DNA of 64,000 nt from Chrysemys picta bellii (Eukaryota > Chordata > Testudines > Emydidae). A program made the position numbers and the translations under genes. The first letter of the stretch is position 1, and every line of letters starts with the position of its first letter. Shown piece after piece: positions 10,138-21,338 of this stretch. The notes under the pieces are model-generated. The model did no database searches and had not been told where the DNA came from. It saw nothing but the letters and a program-made list of their open reading frames with translations. Where the stretch lies: NCBI RefSeq assembly GCF_011386835.1, contig NC_088801.1, positions 16,602,824 through 16,666,823 on the forward strand, given 5' to 3'.

Positions 10138-11815
10138 AGACCAACACCAACTAAATCATCCCAGCCAGAGCTTTGTCAAGCCAGGCCTTAAAAACCTCCA
10201 AGAATGGAGATTCCACCACCTCCCTAGATAACCCATTCCAGTGCTTCACCACCCTCCTAGTGAAATAGTGTTTCCTAATATCCAACCTAGACCTCCCCCA
10301 CTGCAACTTGAAACCATTGCTTCTTGTTCTGTCATCTGCCACTACTGAGAACAGCCTAGCTCCATCCTCTTTGGAACCCCCCTTCAGGTAGTTGAAGGCT
10401 GCTATCAAATCCCCCCTCACTCTTCTCTTCTGCAAACTAAATAAACCCAGTTCCCTCAGCCTCTCCTCGTAAGTCATGTGCCCCAGTCCCCTAATCATTT
10501 TCATTGCCTTCCACTGGACTCTCTCCAATTTGTCCACATCCCTTCTGTGGTGGGGGGACCAAAACTGGACACAATACTCCAGGTGTGGCCTCACCAGCAC
10601 CGAATAGAGGGGAATAATCACTTCCCTCGATCTGCTGGCAATGCTCCTACAAATACAATCCAATATGCCTTTGGCCTTCTTGGTAACAAGGGCACACTGC
10701 TGACTCATATCCAGCTTCTCGACCACTGTAATCCCCAGGTCCTTTTCTGCAGAACTGCTGCTTAGCCAGTCGGTCCCCAGCCTGTAGCGGTGCATGGGAT
10801 TCTTCCTTCCTAAGTGCAGGACTCTGCACTTGTCCTTGTTGACCCTCAATAGATTTGTTTTGGCCAAATCCTCCAACTTGTGTAGGTCACTCTGCACCTT
10901 AACCCTACCCTCCAGCATATTTCCATCTCCCCCCAGCTTAGTGTCATCTGAGAACTTGCATGGTGCAAGTCATCCCATCATCCAGATCATTAATAAAGAT
11001 GTTGAACAAAACTGGTCCCAGGATCGACTGGGCACTCCACTTGATACTGGCTGCCAACTAGACATCGAGCCATTGATCATTACCTGTTGAGCCCAACAAT
11101 CTAGCCAGCTTTCTATCCACCTTATAGTCCATTCATCCAATCCATACTACTTTAACTTGCTGGCAAGAATACTGTGGGAGACCATATCAAACGCTTTGCT
11201 AAGGTAAGATATATCACGTCCACTGCTTTCCCTATATCCACAGAGCCAGTTATCTCATCATAGAAGGCAATCAGGTTGGTCAGGCATGACTTGCCCTCGG
11301 TGAATCCATGTTGAATGTTCCTGATCACCTTCCTCTTCTCCAAGTGCTACAAAATGGATTCCTCGAGGACCTGCTCCATGATTTTGCCGGGGACTGAAGT
11401 GAGGCTGACAGGTCTGTGGTTCTCTTTCTTCCCTTTTTTAAAGATGGGCACTATATTTGCCTTTTTCCAATCATCCAGGACCTCCTCTGATCGCCATGAA
11501 TTTTCAAAGATAATGGCCAAGGGCTCTGCAATAACATCAGCCAATTCCCTCAGCACCATTGGATGCATTAGATGTGGACCCATGGACTTGTGCATGTCCA
11601 GCTTTTCTAAATAGTCCTTAACCTGTTCTTTCACCACTGAGGGCTGCTCACCTCCTCCCCGCCCATATTGTGTTTCCCAGTGCAGCAGTCTGAGAGCTGA
11701 CCTTGTCTGTGAAAACCGAGGCAAGAAAAGCATTGAGTACTTCAGCTTTTTCCACATCATGTGTCACTAGGTTGCCTCCCCCATTCAGTAAGGGGCCCAC
11801 ACTTTTCCATGTACA
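10138..11815 (-). mobile_element. CR1 LINE, reverse, ORF2 reverse-transcriptase fragment
   Basis: On the minus strand this is the reverse-transcriptase part of CR1 ORF2. Moving down from 11760 there is an RT N-terminal block (11347-11760, containing the hydrophilic PIFKKG motif and [16 protein letters not shown]). Then comes a block equivalent to the GFT-GKSC region (11152-11343), a catalytic YADD-type site that reads FSDD in frame near 10935-10955, and a 255-codon open C-terminal part (10151-10918). The latter contains CRVLHLGRKNP, LVRPHLEYCVQFW and the normal C-terminus ending LDKALAGMI. Frameshifts and small deletions separate the blocks. The copy stops just after the ORF2 stop codon and lacks the usual CR1 3' UTR and octamer tail, so its 3' end was lost after insertion. 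Confidence 0.93.
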
Positions 11816-12676
11816 TTTTAAGGCCACAGTAAGGATGCACTCTATGCCTTTGTATGTTTATTTGGAAGAAAGTGGTCAAATAAGTATACATATGTTATAT
11901 GTGACACATTGCTTAACTTCAGCAGCTCTGAAAGCAAGACACAAACATAAGTAATATTCAACTAAATTCAGTTTGAAAACATGATGCATATTCATTGTGT
12001 GACCAAATCTCAATCTCTAGCTATACTACCTCATTTTTAGTGTCATGTTAATAATACAGTCTATTATTTACAAGGTGCCAAATCAAACACTGTGCATGCA
12101 CACAGCAATTTCTAGAATACAATCACAATTACATTGCTTTAATAGTGGCACTAAAATTGAATCTGCAGACTATACATACACGTAAAAATTTTTCCCATTA
12201 TCTTGATTGTAAAGTCTCCATTTGTCAGTAATTTGGCACTGTTGTTACCATGTACACCATGGACAGCTATTGGATTTCAATAGAACTTCATTTCATCCTT
12301 ACATTAAAATCTTTAAAATGAAAGCAAGCATAATCCATTCAGTAATATGACCCCAGAGCTGAAGGTACATGATTGCACTGTTCTTCAGGAGAATGAATCC
12401 ACATTCTATCATAAATCCATCAGTGAAGTATCAGAGCAAATAGTGTCATAGCTGTACTTTTTACCTATATATTTCTCACTCCTTTGAAAGCCAAGGCTAC
12501 TTGTGAGATTGTGGTTACTTCTCAATAACTTCTTTAAATTGCTCATTTTGTGCTTGGTAGTACGCAATATTGATAACATAAAAGAAGGTTGCAAATTCCT
12601 TATCAATGCCAAGTCTTCACCTCGCTTTTATAGCATGGATTACTGACTAATTGTTGCCCTTTGTTACCCTTTGAGC
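11816..12676. other. No recognisable gene or repeat
   Basis: AT-rich unique-looking sequence between the CR1 and the candidate exon; no long open frame or terminal repeats. Confidence 0.45.
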
Positions 12677-12888
12677 AGAGACTGCTGTTAAATGAAGCTG
12701 ATGTTGAGAAAGTTTTGGAAGGTCTGGAAAAGGAACTTAAATTACAATCACTACTACATTCTGTTCATAATGGCGGGATTAAAAAGGTCTCACTTGCAGG
12801 ATCAAATTCAGTGTTTTCCTCTTCTACTTCACTAGTGAAAGTTTTATTCAGGGGTATATCTGATCTTGAGGAATCCAACAATTTTTGA
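12677..12888 (+). CDS. Candidate coding exon or fossil open frame, unidentified
   Basis: An open frame of about 71 codons (12677-12888) follows a good-looking splice acceptor: a pyrimidine-rich run from about 12650 leading to TTTGAGCAG. The first part encodes a charged helical peptide (LNEADVEKVLEGLEKELK), unlike the low-complexity frames elsewhere in the window. A possible donor at AAAAAG/GTCTCA (near 12787) is weak. I do not recognise the protein. It might be one exon of a host gene spanning this window, a pseudogene fragment, or chance. It sits among non-repeat sequence and overlaps no mobile element. Confidence 0.22.
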
Positions 12889-14143
12889 TAATGTCTAAAC
12901 TTTTCTTTAGGAGAACTATTTTAATTACTCAGGCCGCTCAATCACTTGTTTCCTACCACTTCCTCCATCTTTGGGCATGCCGAGTCAGCTAAATTCATGC
13001 ACTGAATTCAGCTAATAGCTGAACACCAATCACCCTTTTACAGCGTGGATCAGTAGCTTTCATATACTACTGCCAGGAGAAACCACCACCTGGTGAATTC
13101 AACAATGTGAATGCTGAAAATACCATAGCCAGCTTTATGTAGAACCATGCTGTCACATGCCCTTTGCACTCTCCTAGAAAGCAAGCCACCTTCACTGTTT
13201 ACAACTCCACCCATTTCCCTCTCAAACACCCAGTGACTCCACCAGCCATGACCTTCTGTCTACAGTCATCTAAATTACATCTTTTATGGGAAGAGCAAAG
13301 GATTAAGAAAATATATTTGTTTGGCTCTTGCTAAACATACCTGAAATTCTGTAAAATAGATTTAAAGTAATTATATATAGTAATATGGCACATCCTTGAC
13401 TGATATTTAATTCATTTATTATAGCAGAACTCATTGGCAGTGCTTTAGTTTAGTATAAATTCCTGCTTTCACTGCAAACTCCTAAAAACCAGGGATTATA
13501 ATGCGCTGACTCAATTAATTAAAATGTTTCGTCTCTACTTGCTAGTACAAATATTACTTTAAAAGTACATTTAATTATTTATGTCATTTTGGGGGCAGTA
13601 GGGGGACAGTGAACAGTTAGTTTTCTCAGCCTCTATGTATCACAATTTCAGCACCCTACAATTCCTGTTATAACCCTCAACCAACTGAGGATAACAGTGT
13701 AATAAAATTTGCAAATGATCCTTACGAAAAAAAGAGATGAAAAACCGTGTGCTTTTGTAATTTTCGACTTAAATTTCATTGCCATTTAGTATTACATATT
13801 AATTGCTTTTCACCTGGGGGCGGGGGGAGGAAGAGAGGCAAGAGAAATTGAGGTGGTCAGATCTGTGAAAAAAGGCATTGTGTGAATTCCTGAAAACTGC
13901 TTTCACAGTGGTCTCATCTTTAGTGTGACTGATGCCACAGGCATGTAATAATAAAATTCTAAGAGTTCAAGTAACGTCATACTTTGTCTAAAGACCTATT
14001 GCAGATCCATTTTCAGTCAAGGGATGTTCCTCAGAGCACATGCATGAGACAGAACCAAAAATCCAATACAATTAGTTATTAAAGTGCCTGCTAATCTTGC
14101 CTCAACATAAGGGACCATTTGGACTTCCACATGCATAGACAGA
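12889..14143. other. No recognisable gene or repeat
   Basis: Unique-looking sequence, with a short G-rich run at 13816-13830; no terminal repeats or coding potential seen. Confidence 0.45.
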
Positions 14144-14210
14144 CATAGCTCAATTGACTACTGATTTCAATGGACCACCACCTATTTACATTAGCTGAAC
14201 ATCTGGCCCA
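14144..14210. repeat. Short palindromic-MITE relic with TTTCAATGG core
   Basis: AGCTCAATTGACTACTG and TGATTTCAATGG, followed by TTTACATTAGCTG and ending ATCTGGCCCA, resemble the palindromic repeats built on a TGACTTCAATGG core that recur here (18.3, 19.2, 42.1, 59.9 kb). It is diverged and boundaries are approximate. Confidence 0.35.
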
Positions 14211-15250
14211 ATATCTTTGTGGCAAATTGCAAATGGAATTGTGTATACTTTAGATACAAAAACACAAAACTACAAAAACTCTTATACAAATGTATCAGTC
14301 TCAGTACAAAACTCTAGCCAACCATTTATAACATGATAATGAAATAAATACTTCTGTCAAAAAGTAACTCATGCAAGGGCAAGGAGGATTTTTCAAGGCC
14401 CGATAGATACACAGTAAGTACATACCTTAATATGAATATAACCTTGGCCAAAACTTACCTCTTCCTTACTTTAAAGACATTATAACAGAATTGTAAGCTT
14501 CATGCAAAAAATGTATCAGGTGTACAACAGCTACACATCAAGATTTTTTGGGAGTTCCCTTCAAATTATCTGTTAGTCTTAAGGATATGCATGAAATTTC
14601 CCTTCAGTTTCCATCCAACCACTAACTACTGAAACAAGTTCTTTAAAAAAAACAATGCCCACACAGCACACAGGGTAATCAGCATTATTATTATTATTAT
14701 TCACCAAAATGAAGCAGTTGTTATCCCGATCAGTAAGGCTGCTGTTTATAATAAAGACGTGTTACTCCTGGCTTTTATTGCCAATGAAATGCATAGCAAT
14801 AACAGACTTTTATTTTTCTCCTATTCTAAAACAATTGGAAGACCACTGCTTCTACATTTCACCCTCCTTTTTTCCCCCAGTCTCACTTTAAACCACATTG
14901 ACTCCTATATATTTACTGCTAAAACTGCCTCATCTACGTGTGCTACTTGTTCAACCCATGTAATCCTTCGCAAGAGAATAACAGAGCAAGAAGCATAGAA
15001 AGAATTTTGCTGCATAGCGGAAAGGATTAGGCTCTCATTTACTTCATGTTTTGAATTGTTTTACTTAAATTGATCTGAAATGCAAGGCTCCTCATAAGAA
15101 ACTAAGCTATAGCAAGGAGAATCTCCTGTAGAGTAGGGTTTTCAGTTTGCTTGGAAAAGTTACTATCACTGAGGGAGCTTATCAAAATTAGCTTCATCTT
15201 AAAACATTTACCAGTCCCATTTATTATCCATTAAAATTAACAGCCTACCT
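14211..15250. other. No gene; one (ATT)6 microsatellite
   Basis: About 1 kb of AT-rich sequence. The only structure is an ATT trinucleotide run at 14684-14701. Confidence 0.5.
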
Positions 15251-15650
15251 TGTAGACAAAGGGTTGCCACCTTTCTAATTGCTGTTAACCAGACCCTCGA
15301 GGCCCCACTCCTGCTCCTCTTCCCCCAAGACCCCGCTCCTGCTTCGCCTCTTCCCCCAAGACCCCACCCCCATTGCATGCTCCTCCCCCCAAGCCCACGT
15401 CATTCGCTGGACTATCTCAAGGAGCCTGTCTGCAGTTAGGAGGCGGCCCCAGCTGAGCAGGAGCTGGTGTAGGTTAATGACCCGGCACCTCTCCTCACCC
15501 CATGGTAACTGGATTTTTGGTTCGGGTGCCATTTAGGGTTACCAGGTCCCTAAAAACTGAGTATCTAGCAACACTAAATGGCATCCAACACAGAAGCTAA
15601 AAACCAGAGTGTCCAGGTAAAAACTGGATTGGGGCAACTCTGTGTAGACA
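15251..15650. mobile_element. hAT-like element (AGGGTTGCC termini) with 8-bp TSD
   Basis: The octamer TGTAGACA occurs at 15251-15258 and 15643-15650, bracketing a 384-bp element. Its left end is AAGGGTTGCCACCTTTCTAA and its right end is GGGGCAACTCTG, so the termini are imperfect inverted repeats. It belongs to the same family as the 34.0-kb element (TAGGGTTGCC ends). The interior has the CCCC-rich CCAAGACCCC repeats typical of that family. A small internal palindrome pairs TGCCATTTAGGGTT (15528) with AACACTAAATGGCA (15571). Opposed open frames of 85 codons here are repeat artefacts. Confidence 0.82.
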
Positions 15651-16670
15651 GAAGTATTGCGTAATGGGGAAAATCGGCAGTTTTTTCCGCAAAAGATGGG
15701 ACTACACCCTTAGATTACTTGATACACCAGAGAGGCACCAATTAAAAGAGAACAGCCACAATTTTGAAATTAGGCATGAAATATATGGTCTGGTTTTCAC
15801 AAGTGCTAAGCAAGGTCAGGTCCCATTATCTCCAATATACTTCAATACATTTGTATTTAAGAGTTTCAAATATGGATTTAGAATCGTATGCCTTTAGGAA
15901 GCCAGGTTTAAAAAGTTTGGTTGTTCTCTTTATTCACATATGGCAGGTGAAAACCAAAATACTGACAAATGCAATTTAATGCACACTGCAAGAACTACTC
16001 AAACAATGCTAGGTTGTTAACCCACTGGGCACCACTCAGTGAAAACCTCTGCTCAAGGTATAGAAGTTATCTGGGATCATAACATCTAATAAAATGGTAG
16101 GATGTCTAGAAAATTGATAGAAAATACCCCCCAAAAAATTATAATGCCATTATCTATAGCAGTGTTACAGTCTCCACTCGAAAGAGAAATTAGTTGGGAG
16201 ACTGCAGAGCACTGGTGCAGGTGAAGCTTTAAACTTTTGTTTTTAAATAGGCTTTCAAAAGGTACATAACTATTTGAAAGAAGAGGAAATAAATGTTATC
16301 CCTATTTTATAAGCAACCTGGTCCCAACATCAGAACCAGCAGCATATGCCAGAAAAACTGCAATTCATTTTGGATTACTCAGTTGCTACACCGTTAAGTT
16401 TCTAACCCCAAGGAGGCAGCACACCTCACTGTATTGCTCAGTTTTCTAGCTGTATGCTTTGGAGAGCAGTATAAATACTGCATTTGTCAAGATAGCTGAC
16501 ACTGCAACCTGCACATCTGTAATTACAATCTGGCCTTTACCAGAAGTAGTTCCAAGCTACCACTCAGGAACAATATTTTTCTTTGAGTTTTATTAAGAAC
16601 AGGGGGGGAAAAATCTCTCTTCAGATGACTCAGCACCATCCACCACTAAGTTTAGGAAAACCAGAATTGT
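15651..16670. other. No recognisable gene or repeat
   Basis: About 1 kb without terminal repeats, repeat tails or credible coding potential. Confidence 0.45.
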
Positions 16671-16688
16671 GTATGTGTGTGTGTGTAT
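16671..16688. repeat. (TG)n microsatellite
   Basis: Short GT/TG dinucleotide run with one GTAT interruption. Confidence 0.85.
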
Positions 16689-16724
16689 TATATAACTGTG
16701 TTCTATATTTAGAGAAGGGAGGCA

Positions 16725-17020
16725 TTGACCCCATGAATTGGGAAGAGCTGGTTGGCAGCGGACTGCAAGGGCATCACATCATACATCAAGCCTCAGCTTG
16801 AGGAGAATCGCCTTGCTCAAAAGCTGAAAAATGGCAGAGGAGGAAGGAAAGGGTACAGCATCCCTGCCAGCAGATGTGCTCTCACCATGCCACCACCTGT
16901 GATATATGTGGAAAAACCTGTAGAGCGCGGATTGGATTCCTCAGCCATCTTAAGTCTCCTCAGTGACTTTTTCCCCAGCAGACATCATCCTCATACCGAG
17001 GGATGGTCGACAACAACGAT
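16725..17020 (+). pseudogene. Fossil LINE ORF C-terminus with C2H2 finger
   Basis: Across two reading frames the sequence matches the C-terminal layout common in vertebrate endonuclease/RT retroelement proteins. It starts with a DPMNWEELV segment and continues to a basic helix (EENRLAQKLKN in one frame, KRQRRKERVQ-like in the other). It then reaches a finger beginning CDICGKTCRARIGFLSHLKS (16898-16957) and ends in SSSYRGMVDNND near 17020. The last zinc ligand is lost (SHLKSP in place of SHLKSH), an in-frame stop follows at 16964, and at least one frameshift lies between the parts. I cannot assign the LINE clade; it is not the CR1 seen elsewhere here. Confidence 0.6.
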
Positions 17021-17644
17021 TATATATGTATATACATATAGACACACACGCAACTCTGTCTTTCTCTCATATGCACGCTTGTTTCTTATGGCCCCTGATG
17101 GATTGGATAAACAACTGAAAATCTTCACCGTGGCACTCTGCCATATTAAAATATTCCCCTTTTTAAATTCTTTGCAAAGGCAGTGCGAACAGGTATAATA
17201 TATATCATTTTTCTGTTACAAGACGAAATGGATGATTGTAAGTATGGCTGCTTACCCTGCAAATGAAATGTTGATACTTCATCAGCCAGGAACAGTCACA
17301 GAGGGTGTCAAACAATAGTTACTCAGGCCATAATTTTCATTCAAAATAAAGAAATAAAAGCATGTACAGCTACATTTGTTACCAGTCTCTGACAGTACAT
17401 CAATGAGACTCGGGTCTCAAGCCTTTTTCTCCCCAGGGTTATTTTATGTGACAAACACGCCATTTTCATTTTAGCAAAGAAAAACCTTACAGCAAAAAGC
17501 AAGCATTGCTTTTACTTTCCCAACTGCATAGTGTACTGTCTGCACTTAGTTGCGAGGAAACAAAGGAGAAGGAAATTTTGACATGGTCAGCTCAATCATA
17601 GGTTATTAACAGGAAATCAATCCCAGATCCTTAAGCCCCCAACA
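17021..17644. other. No recognisable gene or repeat
   Basis: AT-rich sequence with a short TATATGTATATAC stretch at the start; nothing else identified. Confidence 0.45.
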
Positions 17645-17742
17645 CAGCACTGAAGCAATACTTAACTATAAGCACACACTTAAGTCCGATTGCAATCCAG
17701 GGGATGTCAGTCCATGTTTTAAGTGCTTTGCTAGTTTGAGGC
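17645..17742. mobile_element. Palindromic MITE relic (GCACTTAAGC family)
   Basis: CAGCACTGAAGCAATACTTAA at the left faces TTTAAGTGCTTTGCTAG at the right, with AGCACACACTTAAGTCC between. The same family is the host of the hAT insertion at 41 kb, where the preserved ends read CCATTCAGCAAAGCACTTAA and GGGCTTTGCTAAATG. Confidence 0.5.
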
Positions 17743-18296
17743 CGTAGAGCTGCAGTGTCTTTCAAACACTACAGAATTAAAAACAGAGTGCATGTATGTT
17801 GACTTTAGGGTTCATTCAAATTTTTTATTTAGTTTTGCACTAAATTTAAGTTGACAGTGTCCTTCCAAACAATCAAGTCTATATTACAAATAGGGTACAC
17901 CAGGATCACGTGTTTGAAAACTGTTCATTTTATTTAATTTTTTTTTCCTGAAGAGATTTGTTATTTTTTTCTTAATCAAATTAAGAGTTTTTGTTTGTCT
18001 CATATATTCACTGTACAGTAGCAAGATGTTAACCAAAATTAAAACGTGGAAAGTCAGAACACTCTTTTAGACAGTGACAGAAACATTTAAGCAGAATTAA
18101 TCCTTTTAAGAATAAACCTGACGTGCTAAAAGGAAAACAAAATTACAGGTTAGAAAATTGTCACCAATTATGAAGAAAAGTTTTAACTTAAAAATGACAT
18201 TTTGTGTTTTCTATTTTCTGCCATGTAAAGCAAATTGCTGGACCAGCTTGGTTTCTTAGTTACTCAAATTCTGATTAAGTGTACTGACAAAGGAAA

Positions 18297-18360
18297 AATT
18301 CTGGCGTCGTTAAAGTCAATGACAAAACTCCCCTTGACTTCTATGGGGCCAGGATTTCAC
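18297..18360. repeat. Short palindromic MITE relic
   Basis: AATTCTGGCGTCGTTAAAG is complementary to CTTCTATGGGGCCAGGATTT; the centre has GTCAATGACAAAACTCCCC. It is a member of the TGACTTCAATGG-core palindromes. Confidence 0.5.
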
Positions 18361-18368
18361 CCTATGTA

Positions 18369-18552
18369 TATTAGGGAGACAAGGTGGGTGAGGTATATCT
18401 TTTATTGGACCAGCTTCTGTTGGTGAGACCTACTTACGTAAACTGAAGAGCTTGTGTCTCCCACCAACAGAAGTAGGTCCAATAAAAGATACGACCTCAC
18501 CCACCTTCTCTCTCTAATATTCTGGGACCGACACAGCCACAACACCACTGCA
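18369..18552. mobile_element. Palindromic PLE-like repeat, hammerhead region degraded
   Basis: The left arm GGTGGGTGAGGTATATCTTT (18384 onward) is inverted at AAAGATACGACCTCACCCACC (near 18485-18506). Both arms continue with GGACCARCTTCTGTTGGTGAG or its complement. The right end reads GGGACCGACACAGCCACAAC. It is the same family as 32.4 kb and 56.03 kb. Here the segment that carries the hammerhead-like core in the 32.4-kb copy is shortened to CTGAAGAGCTTGTGTCTC, so the core is destroyed. Assignment to Penelope-like elements is inference. Confidence 0.6.
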
Positions 18553-18739
18553 TGCTCTATGTGCCATATATGTAAAGGTGATTAACTGTAACATATGAAT
18601 TTATCAAATGCCTGTGACTTCTCCACCTACCCAATAACCCGATTTATTCCTACAAAGCCTGTTTTATGCCATTTCGTAGTGTTTTACTTAATTTTAATTT
18701 CTCACCCAAGTCCTACACAATGAAACTCATGGTCACAAA

Positions 18740-19000
18740 GGGTATGTCTACACTGCAAAAGAGACCCATGGCAGCAAGTCTCACTTCCTGAGTCAGATAA
18801 GACACGCCCTCCCTCCCCCCTTCCCTCCCGCCAGGTTTCAGAGCCTGAGGTCCAGCCTGAGCGAGAACATCTACTCTGTTATTTTTAGCCCCATAGAGCA
18901 AGACCCATGAGCCTGAGTCAGCTGACCTGGAGTCAGAGATTTGCTGCCATGGGGAGGATTTTTTTTCTTTTTTTTTTTTTTTGCAGGGTAGACTTACCTT
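18740..19000. mobile_element. Fold-back MITE (GGTATGTCTACACTGCAA ends)
   Basis: Terminal GGTATGTCTACACTGCAA at the left matches the reverse complement of the right end, GGTAAGTCTACCCTGCAA, at 16 of 18 positions. Inside, CCCATGGCAGCAAGTCTC (18766) faces GAGATTTGCTGCCATGGGG (18936), so the whole element is a long imperfect hairpin. A T-rich tract at 18961-18982 lies near the right end. Non-coding. Confidence 0.8.
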
Positions 19001-19047
19001 AAAGCACCAATTCTGCAAAACACTTATTCTTATTCTGCAAAATGCTT

Positions 19048-19216
19048 AGCTTAAAGCTAAACTGCCTAGGGAGGTTGTGGAATCTCCATCTCTGGAGATA
19101 TTTAAGAGTAGGTTAGAGAAATGTCAATCAGGGATGGTCTAGACATGAGGGCAGGGGACTGGATTCGATGACCTCTCAAGGTCCCTTCCAGTCCTAGAGT
19201 CTATGAATCTATGAAT
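19048..19216 (+). mobile_element. CR1 LINE 3' end, forward
   Basis: Contains CTGCCTAGGGAGGTTGTGG, ATTTAAGAGTAGGTTAGA, GGGACTGGATTCGATGACC and GGTCCCTTCCAGTCCTA, ending in repeats of ATGAATCT. This is the last ~170 bp of a 5'-truncated CR1, the normal product of LINE insertion. Confidence 0.9.
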
Positions 19217-19219
19217 TCA

Positions 19220-19299
19220 AGCAGCCCCATTAAGTTCAATGGGACTACTCTTGTCCCTAAAGTTAATACATGTATAAACATTTGTAGGATTGGGGCCCA
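19220..19299. repeat. Short palindromic-MITE relic
   Basis: GCAGCCCCATTAAGTTCAATGG, then GGACTACTCTTGTC, and an end of TTGTAGGATTGGGGCCC are those of the TTCAATGG-core palindromes. It abuts the CR1 3' end directly. Confidence 0.45.
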
Positions 19300-20885
19300 A
19301 AGCACCTCACTTTACCAACAAAGGCATATTAGATAGATCCAATAACACTCTTTAGAATTTACTAAAATGTCCCTATTTTTCCCCCTGTAGCACAAGCAGC
19401 ATATAACAATGCACACACTGGAGCAGTGTGTTATTATGGTTTTATCAGCATGTTTGGGATGAGCTGCATAACTCATTCATGCCTTTGCTACATGTAAGTA
19501 TTACAATAATCCCACAAGTCATGTCAGCTTTATATCACTCATTCCCTACATTTAGTAATTAAATCATTTGTCTACGTTTGGAGCTCATCAGTAAAGACAT
19601 GAATACACTTGACAAAATCATTCAAGGATTATTGAGAGAATTTCTGTTTGGTTTGGTTACTGTTTTATTACATATTTGAAAATGGCAGACATAATGCATT
19701 GAATCCAAAATTGAAGTGACTCAAGTGACATATTTTTTTCAAAAATGATTTTTTTTTTTTACAAATGTTACTATTTCCTACATATCAATGCAAAGAAATG
19801 AATTGCTGAATACTACTGTTGTCTTTCGATGTTATCAATACCAATGCCAAGGGAAATATTTATCATTTATTACAGTTGCTACTTTCCTAAAAGTGTATTA
19901 TGTGGTAAGTTGTTCAAACCATCACAATTGTGTTACAGCCCATTTTATTTGGTAGCAGATATGCCCTGTTTAATTGTAGCCAGTTGCAACATTATGCTTA
20001 ACTATTGTCATGGTCCTTTGTAATTTTTGTTTAACCTGAATAGATAATAATATAACAGAGAAGAGTGGTATCTTGGAAATTGTATTATCAGTATACTTAG
20101 GAAAATAAATGGAGGTCAAAAATTTGCTAGAGGACATTTCAGCCAATGGTGAAGTGGTAAAAAAAAAAAAGTGAGTAAACTCCAAACTCACCTGTGTTTA
20201 GCCTCTACTACACTACTGATTTCAACTGTATTTTCAATGCAATGATTTCAACTTTACAACTTTTATACTTAATGAAACTTTACAAGTATATTTTTACAGC
20301 AAATATTTTGTTTTTATATATTGTTTGCATGCAATGTTTTATTTGCATTATGGAGAATTATTGTAGCATACAGAACTGTTATAAATTAGGTTTATTTTGA
20401 GACAAGTTGAAAAAAATGCAAATAGCTGCCACTCCTGTGACTTAATGTTGGGAGAGTGTATTTCTTTGTTGCAATACAAAGCCATTTTAAGTGGAGAGAG
20501 GGAGAGAAGATTGTTTTTAGATTGCAACATAATTGCAAAACCTCCACCCAAAAATAGATTTAAATAATGTTTTCCAGGTGCATTCAGATTGATGAAGTAG
20601 ACTGGTTATTTGTTCTCCATATGGGTACATACATTTGAAGAAAGACAGAAAGAAAAATGTGGCACTGTGCCTTTTGAAAGCACATTGGGATTCACAAGGG
20701 AAGCATTTGGCTCCTTTCAACAGCAGCTGACTGCTGCTGGGTTTGGTCCACCATCACCACCAATCCAAATGATTCATAAACAAGATTAATCTACAATCAT
20801 CACACTTTTGTACTAAGGGACAAGACCCACCACTACAGCCTCATGGTTTTTTTTCCTGTGAGAGACTGTGAATAGGTAGCACAAG
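19300..20885. other. No recognisable gene or repeat
   Basis: About 1.6 kb of AT-rich sequence with short T and A homopolymers (for example 19749-19760, 20160-20170). No credible coding potential. Confidence 0.45.
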
Positions 20886-21243
20886 ACCTAACATCCTGAC
20901 TTTAGTAAGGTTTTTGATACGATCTCACATGACTGTCTCATAAACAAACTCAGGAAATATAACCTAGGTGCAGCTATTATAAATTGTGTGCATAACTGGT
21001 TGGAAAACCATTCCCAGAGAATAGTTGTTAGTGGTTCACAGTCAAGTTGGAAGGGCATATCGAGTGGGGTCCTCCAGAGATCAGGTCTGGGTTTGGTTCT
21101 GTTCAATTTCTTCATCAATGATTTAGACAATGGCAGAGACAGTATACTTATAAAGTTTAGTATCAGAGGGGTAGCCGTGTTAGTCTGGATCTGTAAAAAG
21201 CGACAAAGAGTCCTGTGGCACCTTATAGACTAATGGACGTATT

Positions 21244-21284
21244 GGAGCATAAGCTTTCGTGGGTGAATACCCACTTCGTCAGAT
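21244..21284 (-). ncRNA. Hammerhead-ribozyme-like motif, core intact
   Basis: On the minus strand the order is CTGACGA (complement of 21276-21282), stem II GTGGGT/ACCCAC with a 4-base loop (21259-21274), GAAA (21255-21258), a short stem III GC-TTAT-GC closed by the A-T pair, then TC as the cleavage site (complement of 21245-21246). This matches the conserved hammerhead layout CUGANGA, stem II, GAAA, stem III, UH. Stem I is not obvious by eye, which is the main weakness. Hammerheads are published features of Penelope-like elements. Confidence 0.55.
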
Positions 21285-21338
21285 GCATGTAGTAGAAATT
21301 TCCAGAGGCAGGTATACCACTACTTCCACTACATAAAT

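Noticed and set aside
15275..15536. 85-codon open frames on both strands over the same bases
   Set aside because: Sense and antisense frames mirror each other in a C-rich stretch of a hAT element; no domain and no conservation argument.
16752..17198. 148-codon frame as a gene
   Set aside because: It crosses from one frame of a decayed LINE C-terminus into non-coding sequence. The conserved parts sit in different frames.
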